Below are positions 35,701-43,060 of a stretch of DNA of 64,000 bases, one piece after another; within the stretch, counting starts at the first letter, position 1; each line of letters begins with the position of its first letter. The DNA is from Sphingopyxis sp. H053 (GTDB taxonomy: Bacteria > Pseudomonadota > Alphaproteobacteria > Sphingomonadales > Sphingomonadaceae): assembly GCF_001468225.1 (NCBI RefSeq), contig NZ_LNRU01000013.1:1-64000 (forward strand). The letters are read 5' to 3'. A model generated the notes under the pieces. It searched no databases. It saw nothing but the letters and a program-made list of their open reading frames with translations, and was not told where the DNA came from. Position numbers and translations under genes: made by a program.

Positions 35701-38700
35701 ATAGCACCGCGGATATGACTTCGGGCCGCGCTGTCGATCTTATCAGCACGGGCAGGTTCCTCACCGACGCGGGCACGACGCTGACGATGAACGGCGCATT
35801 CTCGGGCAGCGGCGGCCTTGTGAAGACCGGGGCGGGCACGCTTGCCCTGCGCGGCAGCAGCGGTTTCGCCGGGAATACCACAGTTGATGGCGGGCGGTTG
35901 TCGATCACCGACGGCGGCCGCGTTTCAAATTACCGGGGCTACATCGGCAACGCGGCCGGCGAGACGGGCCAAGTTATCGTCTCTGGACCGGGGTCGAGCT
36001 GGACCAACGCCAACCATATCTATGTCGGCTACAGCGGCTCCGGCCAGTTGACGATCGAGAACGGGGCTACGGTTTCGAACGCCAACGGGAACATCGGGGT
36101 CGATGCGGGCAGCACCGGCATCGTCACCGTCTCCGGAGCAGGATCGACCTGGACCAGTTCCGACAATCTTCAAGTGGGTGTCGGCGGCGAGGGGTCGCTG
36201 ACCGTCAATGCGGGTGCGAAGGTGATCAACCTGTTCGGCTCTTTCGCCGTCGGGGACGACGCCGGTTCCCGCGGTTCGGTCATCGCATCCGGCGCGGGTT
36301 CCACCATTGCGGCGCGAGCAATGTTCGTCGGCAATTACGGCAATGGCGAGCTGACCATCGCGAATGGCGCGCAAGTCGTCTCGAGCGACCTCTCCGCGAT
36401 CGGGGATGTCGCGGGTAGCCAGGGCGTCATCAATATCGGGGCCGCGGCCGGACAAGGCCCGGCGGCGGCGGGCGCGCTGGACACTCCCATGCTGATTTTC
36501 GGCGAGGGCGATGGCACATTGGTCTTCAACCACAGCGATACCGGTTATCTGTTCTCGGCTGGGCTGGGCAGTCAGGGTGCGGGCACACACGCAATCCAGC
36601 ATCTTGCCGGCACGACGATATTGAACGGCGACGGCTCCGCTTTCACCGGAACCACGGCCGTTTCGGGCGGCACCCTGCTCGTCGGCGATCAGAGCGGCGC
36701 TGGCAGCCTCGGCGGTGCGGTTAACGTTGCGCTCGGCGGTACGCTCGGCGGGGCGGGCACGATCGGCGGCAATGTCGCGATAGCCGACGGCGGCGCATTG
36801 GCGGCTGGCGTGAACGGGGCCGGCACCTTGACGATCAACGGCGGCCTTTCGCTCGCCGGCGGTTCGCTCCTGAATTACGAATTCGGGCAGGCCGATGTCG
36901 CTGGCGGCGCGCTCAACGATCTCGTCAATGTCGGCGGCGACCTGACGCTTGACGGGACGATCAATGTGACGGTCCCGGCGGGGGGCAGCTTCGGCCCGGG
37001 CATCTATCGCGTTTTCAACTATGACGGCACGCTGATCGACAACGGGTTGACGCTTGGGACGATCCCCGGCGGCGCCGGCGGCGTTTCGGTCCAGACCGGG
37101 ATCGCGGGTCAGGTGAACCTCGTCAATTCGCAGGGACTGGCGCTCAGCTTCTGGGACGGCGCGGCCGGACCCAAGCATGATGGCGCCCTCAACGGCGGCG
37201 ATGGCGTGTGGCGCGTCGCGGGCGCCCTCAATAACTGGACCGACGCGAACGGCTCGATCAACGCCGATTATGCACAGGACAGCTTCGCGGTCTTCGCGGC
37301 TGCGCCGGGCACCGTCACGATCGACAACAGCGGCGGCAATGTCCTCGCTTCGGGCATGCAGTTCGCGAGCGACGGCTATGTCGTGACCGGCGACACGCTG
37401 ACGCTGACCGGCGCGCAGGCAATCGTGCAGGTCGGCGACGGCAGCGTGGCAGGCGCAGGCTATACCGCGACGATCGATGCGGAGATCGCGGGCACGGCGC
37501 AACTCCTCAAGACCGATGCGGGCACGCTCGTTCTGACTGGCGCCAACAGCTACACAGGCGGAACGCTGATCAACGGCGGCACCGTCCGGATCGGCAGCGA
37601 TGCCAATCTGGGCGACGCGAACGGCGGGCTGTCGATCGGCGGCGGAGCGCTCCACACCACCGCCGACATCGTCTCGGGCCGAACCGTCACGCTGGTCGGC
37701 GATGGCGCGTTCAGCAGTGATGCCGGAACGACGCTGACGCTGACCGGTCCGGTCGGCGGCTCGGGCGGTATCACCAAGGCGGGCGCGGGCACGCTGGCGC
37801 TCGGCGGCAGCGGGTCTTTCACGGGCACGATGACCGTCGAAGCGGGCACGCTGTTCGTCAACGGCGACTATTCCGCCGCGACGGGCGCGACCCGTGTCGC
37901 CGCGGGCGCGACGCTCGGCGGCACGGGGACGATCGGCGGCAATGTCGACTTCGCCAGCGGGGCCACGCTGGCGCCAGGCGCGGGCGGACCGGGCACGCTG
38001 ATCGTGGCCGGCAATCTGTCGCTCGCGGCGGGGACCCAGCTCGATTTCGAATTCGGTCAGGCGGGTGTCGCGGGCGGCGCGCTCAACGATCTCGTCAACG
38101 TCGGTGGCAACCTTGTCCTCGACGGTGTGCTCAATGTCGGCGTCCCGGCGGGCGGCGCGTTCGACGTCGGCATCTATCGCATGTTCAACTATGGCGGCAC
38201 GCTGACGAACAATGGCGTCACCTTCGGCACCATGCCGACGGGTGCTAACGCCGCCATCCAGACCTCGGTCGCGGGGCAGGTCAATCTGGTCAATTCGGGC
38301 GGCCTCACGCTGAACTTCTGGGATGGCGCGGCCGGACCGAAGGTCGATGGCGTGATCAATGGCGGCGACGGCGTGTGGCAGAGCAGCGCCGGCAACAGCA
38401 ACTGGACCGACGCGACGGGCAATCTCGGCGCGCCCTATGCTGACGGCGCCTTTGCGGTCTTCGGCGGCACGGCGGGCACGGTCACGATCGACAACGCATT
38501 GGGCGCCGTGTCGGTGACCGGCATGCAGTTTGCGACGAACGGCTATGTCATCGCCGGCGGCGCCGTCGCGCTCGACGGTGCGCAGGCGACGATCCGCGTC
38601 GGCGACGGCAGCACGGCGGGCGCGGGCTTCACGGCAACGATCAATTCGGCGCTCACCGGCACCGCGCAGCTGGTCAAGACCGACGCGGGGACGCTCGTCC

Positions 38701-40472
38701 TCGGCGGCACAAACAGCTACACGGGCGGCACACAGATCGTCGGCGGCACGCTCCGCATTTCGAGCGACGCCAATCTCGGCGCAGCGAGCGGCGACGTGAC
38801 GCTCGATGGCGGCGCGCTCGAGGCGAGCGCGAACCTCGCCAGCGCGCGCGGCATCGTCCTTGCCGGCGGCGGCACGATCAGGGCCGCGGCCGACACGGTC
38901 TTTACCTACAACGGCCTCTTCTCGGGCACGGGCGGGCTGACCAAAAATGGTGCGGGCACGCTGCTCGTCACCGCCGACAGCAGCGGATTCGGCGGCAGCA
39001 CGACCGTCGCCGGCGGCACGCTGGCCGTGCAGGGAAGCCTCGGCGGCGCTGTCAGCGTCGGCGCGGCGGGCCGGCTCGAAGGCGCCGGCCGCGTCGGCAG
39101 CCTTGTCAACGCGGGCGTCGTCGCACCGGGCAGCAGCATCGGATCGCTGACCGTCTCGGGCGACTATGCCGGCAATGGCGGGGTGCTCGAGATCGAGGCG
39201 GAGCTTGGCGGCGATGCATCGCTCGCCGACCGTCTGATCGTGAACGGCGCCACGTCGGGCAATACGCGGGTCACGGTGATCAACCGCGGCGGCATCGGCG
39301 ACCAGACGGTCGAGGGGATCAAGATCGTCGATGTCGCGGGCGCATCGAACGGTAGCTTCACGCTCGAAGGCGACTATCTGTTCGACGGCGAGCAGGCGGT
39401 GGTCGTCGGCGCCTATGGCTATCGCCTCTACAAAAATGGCGTTTCGACGCCGCAGGACGGCGACTGGTATCTGCGCTCCGCGCTGCTCGCCGGCGAGAAC
39501 CCGCAGGGCCCGCTCTATCAGCCGGGTGTCCCCGTCTACGAAGCCTATGTCGGGGCGCTGCAGTCGCTGAACCGCCTGCCGACCTTGCAGCAGCGCGTCG
39601 GTAACCGGTCGTGGGCGGCCTCGCCGATCGCCGGTGCGGGCCTCTGGGGGCGGTTCGAATCCGAGCGCCAGCGTCCCGACGCCTTGGTGTCGACCAGCGG
39701 CGCCGACCGCAAGGTCGACCAGTGGCAGGCGCAGCTCGGGCTCGATTCGGTGCTGGCACAGCGCAGCGACGGCGCGGCGCTCGTCGGCGGTCTGACCGCG
39801 CACTACGGCAAGGCGGACAGCGCCGTGACGTCGATCTTCGGCGACGGCACGATCGACACGCAGGGCTATGGCGTCGGCGCAACGATGACCTGGTACGGGC
39901 CGAAGGGCTTCTATGTCGATGGGCAGGTCAAGCTCAGCTGGTTCGACAGCGACCTCGAATCGAACATCCTCGGATCGCTTGCTCGCGGCAACAAGGGCGA
40001 CGGGCAGGCGTTCAGCCTCGAACTCGGCAAGCAGACGCAGCTCGGCCGCAACCTCAGCATCACGCCGCAGGTCCAGATGAGCTATGCCAAGGTCGATTTC
40101 GACCGTTTCGCCGACCCGGCCGAAGCCGCGGTTTCGGCTGCGAAGGGCGAAAGCCTGAAGACGCGCTGGGGCTTGGCGATCGATCACCAAACGAGCTGGA
40201 AGGGCCGGTCGGGCGATACGCGCCGTACGCGCCTCTACAGCGTCGTCAACCTCAGCTACGAATGGCTCGACGGCGCCGAGGCCGACGTATCGGGAACACC
40301 GGTTGCCAACCGCGACCACCGCCTGTCGGGCGAACTCGGTCTCGGCGGCAGCTATAGCTGGGGCGACGACCGCTTCACCCTGTACACCGAAGTATCGGGC
40401 GATACGGCGATCGCCGACTTCGGTGCGGGCTACAACGTCAAGGGCACCGCGGGCTTCCGGGTGCGGTTCTAA
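26736..40472 (+). CDS. giant autotransporter adhesin with repeat passenger
   Basis: 4578 residues, type Va secretion. An extended signal peptide has RRLLCGASLAAVLACAPLSA after a ~24-residue n-region. The beta-helix passenger is built from passenger-associated transport repeats (pattern LxKxGxGTLxLxGxNxYxGxTxxxxGTL), from NGGVASSIGASS-type repeats in the first third, and from T5SS/PEP-CTERM-like GAGSTWTSSDNLxVG repeats. Four ~300-400-residue modules contain GTLxIxGxLxLAxGSxLNFEFGQ and SFWDGAAGPK. The C-terminal autotransporter barrel (last ~270 residues) ends in GTAGFRVRF with a terminal Phe. ATG 26736 has AAGGA 7 nt upstream. Likely a surface adhesin or biofilm factor. Confidence 0.93.
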   Translation: MTIDSVSAAHTRKTQPLSRRLLCGASLAAVLACAPLSARAEDRYWDANGTAVGSGGTGTWNLANLNWSPNGDGVSGPFVEPWNNDDIDNAIFGGTTGTVTVGVPVTVGNITFSSAGYVLSGSTITLGGANSTITTATGNATINSVVAGSNGLIKAGNGGLILGGVNSFTGDININAGSLYALTDSALGAAGNNIFTAGGITTRLSISGASTARTVTIGNGGNVILEGTAAGAARIRGNGSVQLAASGVTMSNDLSDYTGRTLFQGCNGTCSARFTSIGNLGEASSLGAPVTVADGTIIFNQSSQYSDSIIYLGDGDSSNRNWDINGNGALIRNQGTGTLEITGDVDISANGTFFADTADVRLVGVLSGGSFGFNASAGRNITLGNANIFTGQATLVGDISVGKLADIGSASSLGAGTTIGLANGTLIYGGTGDTSNREWLISGAANAIRNDGTGALNLSGALVFNPSNPNPDALTFGGSFAGTNFFSGAMSGNGNIVADSAGTWVLGGANVQRGTVTVTNGTLRAGAAGAFGNATGFIVNGGTLDLGGFDLVAPSLTGGGGTVALGGSTLTVNAATAQSFGGVIAGSGGLIKAGAGTLTLTGANSYAGATTVAGGRLALDFAGAGTPVSNILSSVSHLVLSGGALDVLGAAGVLNSQTFNGLTVSAGSNTVRGIDGVAGMVTVNLGAINRTGGLVNFVLPGAGAIMTTNLDGVLGGWATVNGSDYAKVAGGNIVAFDATDYTDEDNAGNWATGQIISDSAGAANSPYFGTVGGDVYLAGLRYSAAAGSTVTIGAGNILGVDGTIIIAPAVGTANQTISGGQLTSGVAGGALGIQHNGGGIFTVASVIVDGGGITSFAKGGAGRVVLSGTNSYTGATTLTGGVLQVSSIANGGVASSIGASSAASSNLVIEGGTLEYTGGTTSSDRGFTLVNGGISRTVDVTQAGANLTFSGLVTSSDDAGLTKAGAGTLTLANAANDYVGVTTVAGGTLAVDTLTNGGVASGIGAASNASANIVLNTDGRLRYTGGTVTTDRGFTLALGNGRIDVEQAATTLTISGVATGSGNNFIKDGAGTLVLGGTNTYTGDTIVTAGTLRAGSARAFGPGGHYMTVNAGATLDLGGYDVNIAAIIGGGLVDLGGRTLTTAGGPGFFNGRITGTGGFTRGGGSYTQTISGCNNDYTGVTTISSGLAIDCIANGGQASAIGASSSASSNLVLAGGTLAYTGVSASTDRGFAMTGNGAINVVDPGTVLEFSGDVTGGGQLAKTGAGTLLLSGTNSSTGNLRIINGAVRAGSTTALGTGPITLDNTADVLLDLDGYDNNVRYLIGGGPLGGNIALGGATLTINTGGSGAAVYGGAIAGSGGLVMNGASYQQLSGCSNSYGGTTVINAGTLAVACLEDGGANSSIGSSSSAASNLVLGGGTLQYVGTGGATNRQFTLGASASSKLDASGTGAIAFTHAGPLTFASANAAQTLTLGGTNAANNILAAQVTNNGIGVTRLTKTDAGTWILTNAGSSYTGITTISGGVLGVDKLADGGIASSIGASSAAAANLVIGNGSTLRYTGAGDSTNRLFTLSSGVTFIESSGTGAIVFTDTGPVTLANINQARTIALGGTNAGNNTLAGSIGNAGSGVTTLAKNDSGNWVLTGNHSYTGSTNVNGGTLFIGGGGTTGSIASAIVNNFGTLGFNRSDLLAYGGQIGGTGSVRQVGSGTTVLTGTNLYTGGTTIDAGTLQLGDGGTTGSIVGDVVDNGLLIFNRSNLLTFAGTISGSGAVRQIGSGTTVLSGINGYAGGTSILGGTLQVSADANLGLAAGALDFSGGTLRTTASFASARNASLTGAGTISTDAATIFSLGGVISGAGGLTKSGTGILTLSGSNSYAGATNVNAGTLLVNGDQSAATGLLTVASGAMLGGSGRIGGSVNVLNGGILAPGNSPGTLNIDGNLALADGSVLNFEFGQADVAGGPLNDLVNVGGNLTLDGTINVNVSAGGNFGGGLYRVFNYGGVLADNGLTLGSMPAGSNVTVQTSVTGQVNLINSEGLALSFWDGAAGPKFDNAVNGGNGSWHLGGADNNWTGADGSINAAYADGTFAIFAGAPGTVTVDNSGGAVNAAGMQFATGGYLINGGPLTLVGPDSVVRVGDGTAAGAGFTATIAATLSGASQLVKSDSGTLILSGANSYTGGTAINGGTLQIASNANLGIASGGISFDGGTLNTTATFTSNRNIALAGVGTVNANGGTLWTATGTVTGAGSLTKTGAGTLILTGDATHTGGTTITQGTLQIGNTGTTGSIAGDILNNGFLTFNRTANYAFGGVISGSGSVVQNQGVLSLTGNSSYGGSTGVNFSQLRIVAGNTVSSGGDLGVSQGGLTVSGAGSTFEAGSITAQSGVATATIDVADGGVLRATTGGLTLRKPSPAGSAAANLNVTGASSLVDLAGGIAASNTQTASTSNITISGGGTVRSGLSNIIGAAAGNTTASTVTITGDGSNWTSSGSLLMTGGDFTVVQGGAARFASATFGTAPQGATLLVSGAGSSFATTGDLVIGSGTGTGALTVTDGAELTAGGVLTIAQDAGSTGTLTIGDGGVARVGGGTLAMGPGNAVLYIGDFQSLPVGKRAGVLDAAELSFAAATNMVNFNHIDTDYVFATRMSGAGEIISSRGTTILTADNAHSGQTHINGGMIIVNGNQSAATGRISVMAGGALGGRGVIGGAVEVFGRIAPGDLGAAPGTLTINGDLFTSFSANLDYSFGQANVVGGAYNDLINVGGNLTLDGTLNVAVTPGGSFDPGVYRVINYAGALTNNGLDVDPAYFVQTSVANQVNLVNTTGLTMRFWDGVAGAKNDNMITGGDGLWQASTGNDNWTEFDGSANAPFTDAAFAVFSGLSGTVTVDASLGTVTASGMQFASDGYVIDGDPIILTGVQSVIRVGDGTTAGAGYTATIDSVLAGASQLVKSDLGTLVLTGVNTYSGGTAINVGTLQISADSNLGDPGGGLSFDGGTLHSTADMTSGRAVDLISTGRFLTDAGTTLTMNGAFSGSGGLVKTGAGTLALRGSSGFAGNTTVDGGRLSITDGGRVSNYRGYIGNAAGETGQVIVSGPGSSWTNANHIYVGYSGSGQLTIENGATVSNANGNIGVDAGSTGIVTVSGAGSTWTSSDNLQVGVGGEGSLTVNAGAKVINLFGSFAVGDDAGSRGSVIASGAGSTIAARAMFVGNYGNGELTIANGAQVVSSDLSAIGDVAGSQGVINIGAAAGQGPAAAGALDTPMLIFGEGDGTLVFNHSDTGYLFSAGLGSQGAGTHAIQHLAGTTILNGDGSAFTGTTAVSGGTLLVGDQSGAGSLGGAVNVALGGTLGGAGTIGGNVAIADGGALAAGVNGAGTLTINGGLSLAGGSLLNYEFGQADVAGGALNDLVNVGGDLTLDGTINVTVPAGGSFGPGIYRVFNYDGTLIDNGLTLGTIPGGAGGVSVQTGIAGQVNLVNSQGLALSFWDGAAGPKHDGALNGGDGVWRVAGALNNWTDANGSINADYAQDSFAVFAAAPGTVTIDNSGGNVLASGMQFASDGYVVTGDTLTLTGAQAIVQVGDGSVAGAGYTATIDAEIAGTAQLLKTDAGTLVLTGANSYTGGTLINGGTVRIGSDANLGDANGGLSIGGGALHTTADIVSGRTVTLVGDGAFSSDAGTTLTLTGPVGGSGGITKAGAGTLALGGSGSFTGTMTVEAGTLFVNGDYSAATGATRVAAGATLGGTGTIGGNVDFASGATLAPGAGGPGTLIVAGNLSLAAGTQLDFEFGQAGVAGGALNDLVNVGGNLVLDGVLNVGVPAGGAFDVGIYRMFNYGGTLTNNGVTFGTMPTGANAAIQTSVAGQVNLVNSGGLTLNFWDGAAGPKVDGVINGGDGVWQSSAGNSNWTDATGNLGAPYADGAFAVFGGTAGTVTIDNALGAVSVTGMQFATNGYVIAGGAVALDGAQATIRVGDGSTAGAGFTATINSALTGTAQLVKTDAGTLVLGGTNSYTGGTQIVGGTLRISSDANLGAASGDVTLDGGALEASANLASARGIVLAGGGTIRAAADTVFTYNGLFSGTGGLTKNGAGTLLVTADSSGFGGSTTVAGGTLAVQGSLGGAVSVGAAGRLEGAGRVGSLVNAGVVAPGSSIGSLTVSGDYAGNGGVLEIEAELGGDASLADRLIVNGATSGNTRVTVINRGGIGDQTVEGIKIVDVAGASNGSFTLEGDYLFDGEQAVVVGAYGYRLYKNGVSTPQDGDWYLRSALLAGENPQGPLYQPGVPVYEAYVGALQSLNRLPTLQQRVGNRSWAASPIAGAGLWGRFESERQRPDALVSTSGADRKVDQWQAQLGLDSVLAQRSDGAALVGGLTAHYGKADSAVTSIFGDGTIDTQGYGVGATMTWYGPKGFYVDGQVKLSWFDSDLESNILGSLARGNKGDGQAFSLELGKQTQLGRNLSITPQVQMSYAKVDFDRFADPAEAAVSAAKGESLKTRWGLAIDHQTSWKGRSGDTRRTRLYSVVNLSYEWLDGAEADVSGTPVANRDHRLSGELGLGGSYSWGDDRFTLYTEVSGDTAIADFGAGYNVKGTAGFRVRF
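32500..38850 (+). repeat. four long homologous modules inside the autotransporter gene
   Basis: Modules begin near 32.50, 34.86, 36.80 and 37.97 kb. Each encodes a serial FxFGQAxVxGGxxNDLxNVGGxLxLDG block, then FWDGxAGxK, NxWTxxxGxxxAxYxDxxFAxF, SGMQFA/ATGMQFA, and a PATR repeat. At DNA level 32835-32873 and 37137-37175 are identical over 39 nt, which shows recent duplication or gene conversion. Module boundaries are approximate. Confidence 0.75.
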
Positions 40473-40495
40473 GTTGCGGTCGTTGGACTCTCGAG

Positions 40496-40532
40496 AGAGC
40501 GGACGCCCCGGACCTCCCGGAGCGTCCGCTCT
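40496..40532 (+). terminator. hairpin after the autotransporter gene
   Basis: AGAGCGGACGC (40496-40506) pairs perfectly with GCGTCCGCTCT (40522-40532), 24 bp after the stop codon. The following bases are not a clean U-run, so terminator efficiency is uncertain. Confidence 0.55.
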
Positions 40533-40720
40533 TCGCCGTTGAGGGCCAGAGGCGGACCGTCTCCAAGCGGCCAAGTTTAGCGTTAGAATATGCTGACTTT
40601 GGACGAAGCGGAAAGGCCGGAACCTGCCTTGGTCGACAGACGTTTAGTTCGTATCCAGAGCGTGACGGGGTGCGGGTCCAACCGGGGTCGCTGAGTTCGC
40701 GTCGTGGATGAGGGCCGAAG

Positions 40721-41110
40721 GTGGACGCACAGACGATACTCGTCGTCGAGGACGAGTTCCTGATCAGATTTATGCTGGCGGATTCGCTGCGGGACGTCGG
40801 ATATCAAGTTCTGGAAGCTGCGGACGGCGATGAGGGGTTCGACATTCTGAGTTCCGGGAAGGTCGTCGATCTCATTGTCACCGATGTCCGCATGCCCGGC
40901 GAAGTCGATGGGATGGAACTGACACGCCGCTCCAAATTGCTGGCGCCCGGTCGCCCCGTCATCGTCTGCTCGGCTCACCTGTTCAAATCCGAATCCTATC
41001 CGGCCGATGAATTTCTTGCGAAACCCTACAGTATGGCCGAGCTCGCCGATGCAATCGCACGGTGGATTGGAGACCCATGGCAGAAGAGCTCCCAGACCCA
41101 CAGTGCCTGA
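40721..41110 (+). CDS. single-domain response regulator (receiver)
   Basis: A 129-residue CheY-like receiver. Acidic pocket residues lie in VVEDEFLIR (Glu10, Asp11), phospho-acceptor Asp55 in LIVTDVRMPG and the conserved Lys101 in FLAKPY. There is no output domain. GTG start at 40721. The second receiver gene begins 34 bp before its end. No histidine kinase is encoded nearby. Alphaproteobacterial receivers of this kind often relay signals in general stress or motility phosphorelays; the partner here is unknown. Confidence 0.88.
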   Translation: MDAQTILVVEDEFLIRFMLADSLRDVGYQVLEAADGDEGFDILSSGKVVDLIVTDVRMPGEVDGMELTRRSKLLAPGRPVIVCSAHLFKSESYPADEFLAKPYSMAELADAIARWIGDPWQKSSQTHSA

Positions 41111-41481
41111 TCGTCGCCGACGCTGACGTCTTGATACGCAACGCGCTCGCCGAGTATCTTCGGCACTGCGGATACAAGGTCTTCGAGGCGGCGACGTCCG
41201 ACGAGGTGATCATGGCGCTTGAGGAAGGCGCGGTGAAGATCGACGCGCTGTTGGCCGACGCCGAGCTGTCAGGAAAATTCAATGCGTTCGAGTTACGGAT
41301 CTGGGTCAGGGACCATTATCCCGATGTCGAGATTGTTCTTGCCGGGAATGTCGATTCGGCCGCGAAGGCTGCAGGCCACCTATGCGATGAGGGTCCGCAT
41401 TTCCAAAGGCCCTATGATCCGGAAAGCGTCGCAGCTCACATCAAGCGCCTCCTAGCTGCAACTAGGCGCGAGACCCCCTAG
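41077..41481 (+). CDS. degenerate single-domain response regulator
   Basis: A 134-residue receiver-like protein starting at ATG 41077 (GGAG upstream), overlapping the previous gene by 34 bp. Asp15 and Asp17 (VADADV) and the putative acceptor Asp61 (LLADAELSG) are present. The invariant Lys is Arg111 (FQRPYDP), and the Thr/Ser switch position is not recognisable in IVLAGNVD. Such changes often impair phosphorylation-dependent switching. It may act as a phosphate sink or constitutive partner of the overlapping receiver. Confidence 0.82.
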   Translation: MAEELPDPQCLIVADADVLIRNALAEYLRHCGYKVFEAATSDEVIMALEEGAVKIDALLADAELSGKFNAFELRIWVRDHYPDVEIVLAGNVDSAAKAAGHLCDEGPHFQRPYDPESVAAHIKRLLAATRRETP

Positions 41482-41599
41482 CTCGTTTGGAAACTTTCGG
41501 AAGCAAGAGGCCGAGCGCCGTCAAAGCGTGTCAGCGAAGCGCCCAGCGGAGAATCTGGATATCTGGCCTGCTGCTGGAACTCGCTTCAAATGACCCGAA

Positions 41600-41676
41600 C
41601 GCTCGGCGGTGAAGGCCCCGCGCGTTCTTGAAGCACGACGCCGAAGGTTGGGGCTGGCACCTCGACCAAGGTGCCG
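41600..41676 (+). ncRNA. structured nhaA leader, candidate nhaA-I-type riboswitch
   Basis: TCGGCG (41603-41608) pairs with CGCCGA (41639-41644). GGCCCC (41614-41619), inside that loop, can pair with GGGGCT (41650-41655) outside it, giving a pseudoknot. A perfect hairpin GGCACCT-CGACCA-AGGTGCC (41656-41675) follows, 14 nt before the nhaA ATG. The GGTGAAGGCCCC and CGCCGAAGG segments look like what I recall of the published nhaA-I motif (ion-sensing), but that match is from memory. A translational switch is plausible because the last hairpin abuts the start region. Confidence 0.5.
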
Positions 41677-41689
41677 CTAGGTCATCGGA

Positions 41690-42964
41690 ATGACCCACAA
41701 CGAGCGCCCGACATCCGCGCTTCGCGCTTTCCTGGCTAGCGGAGCAGCGGGCGGTATCATCCTGATGGCGGCCGCTGCGCTCGCGATGATCGTCGCCAAT
41801 TCGGCGCTGGGTGGTCTCTACCACGATATGCTCCACACGCCGATAAGTCCCGCGCTGACCGAGAAGCTAGGTCCGATGACCGCGCATCTTTGGATTAACG
41901 ATGGCCTGATGGCGATTTTCTTCCTTTTCGTCGGGCTGGAGATCAAGCGTGAGTTGGTCGATGGTCGCCTGTCGACCTGGCAGCAGCGCCGCTTGCCCGT
42001 GGTCGCGGCGATTGCCGGAATGGCGGTTCCCGCCGCTGTCTATTTGCTGTTCGCCGGCAGCGAACCAGCGCTTGTAAACGGCTGGGCGATTCCGGCTGCG
42101 ACAGACATCGCCTTTGCGATCGGCGTGCTTGCGCTGCTCGGAAGACGCGCGCCCACGTCGCTCAAGCTTTTTCTGGTTACCGTGGCGATCGTCGATGACA
42201 TGGGCGCGGTCGCGATCATTGCTCTCTTCTATACTGCGGGCCTCGCTATTCCCGCGCTCGTTGCCGCTGCCGTCATTCTCGCCGCGATGTTCGCGCTCAA
42301 CCGGCTTGGCGTGCGGTCGCTGCCGATTTATCTGATCGGCTTCGCCTTGCTCTGGTACGCGGTGCTGCTTTCGGGCGTTCATGCGACCATCGCCGGTGTA
42401 CTCGCCGCTTTCGCCGTACCGATTATCCATACGCCGGGAAACCCCGACTCGCCCGATTCGCCGCTCCACAAGCTCGAGCATGCGCTCGACGCGCCGGTGG
42501 CTTATTTCATTGTCCCGCTGTTCGGTTTCGCCAATGCCGGGGTTGCACTCGCCGGGATCTCCATCGACGAGATACTGGCTCCAATGCCCGTGGGCATTGC
42601 CGCAGGACTTTTCCTTGGCAAGCAGCTGGGAATTTTCGGGGCTGTTTGGCTTGCGGTCAAATCTGGTTTTGCCGCCAAACCGCGCGGCGCGACATGGCTC
42701 CAGATTTATGCCGTTGCCGTGATCTGCGGCATCGGTTTCACGATGAGCCTGTTCATCGGCGGCCTCGCTTTTGCGGACCCCGAGTTGGTCGAAGAAGCCA
42801 AGCTGGGCACCCTTGCGGGTTCGATTCTGGCCGCGCTGACCGGCTATGTCCTGCTTCGCTTCGCCCCGCCGCATCCCGGCCAAACGCGCCAGGAAGTAGC
42901 GCAAGCGGAGGAGATTGCAAACGATGGCGATGTTGAAAGAATCTGCGCTGATCGGGGGCAGTAG
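41690..42964 (+). CDS. nhaA: Na+/H+ antiporter NhaA
   Basis: A 424-residue NhaA with about 12 transmembrane segments. The ion-binding aspartate pair lies in VAIVDDMGAVAIIALFY. IWINDG-like LWINDGLMAIFFLFVGLEIKRE near residue 67 and the PAATDIAFAIGVLALLG segment are family hallmarks. The C-terminus extends past the last helix. It exchanges external protons for internal Na+ (or Li+), giving pH and salt tolerance. The leader has a pseudoknot-capable structure. In the putative island it would be a cargo gene. Confidence 0.95.
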   Translation: MTHNERPTSALRAFLASGAAGGIILMAAAALAMIVANSALGGLYHDMLHTPISPALTEKLGPMTAHLWINDGLMAIFFLFVGLEIKRELVDGRLSTWQQRRLPVVAAIAGMAVPAAVYLLFAGSEPALVNGWAIPAATDIAFAIGVLALLGRRAPTSLKLFLVTVAIVDDMGAVAIIALFYTAGLAIPALVAAAVILAAMFALNRLGVRSLPIYLIGFALLWYAVLLSGVHATIAGVLAAFAVPIIHTPGNPDSPDSPLHKLEHALDAPVAYFIVPLFGFANAGVALAGISIDEILAPMPVGIAAGLFLGKQLGIFGAVWLAVKSGFAAKPRGATWLQIYAVAVICGIGFTMSLFIGGLAFADPELVEEAKLGTLAGSILAALTGYVLLRFAPPHPGQTRQEVAQAEEIANDGDVERICADRGQ

Positions 42965-43060
42965 CAATCTCTCCGTTATCGCGAGTTCCAGCGTCGGCGA
43001 GTTGCCGGGTTGGGACCTTTGCCCCGCTTAATCCAAAACGTTCACGCGGTGTGGCTTGCT

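Noticed and set aside
28000..39100. Regular repeats that might suggest a CRISPR array
   Set aside because: Repeats are imperfect, of variable length, in frame, and encode passenger transport motifs.
33579..40574. Two more long minus-strand frames (33579-35702 and 35925-40574)
   Set aside because: Same explanation; they simply mirror the autotransporter repeats.
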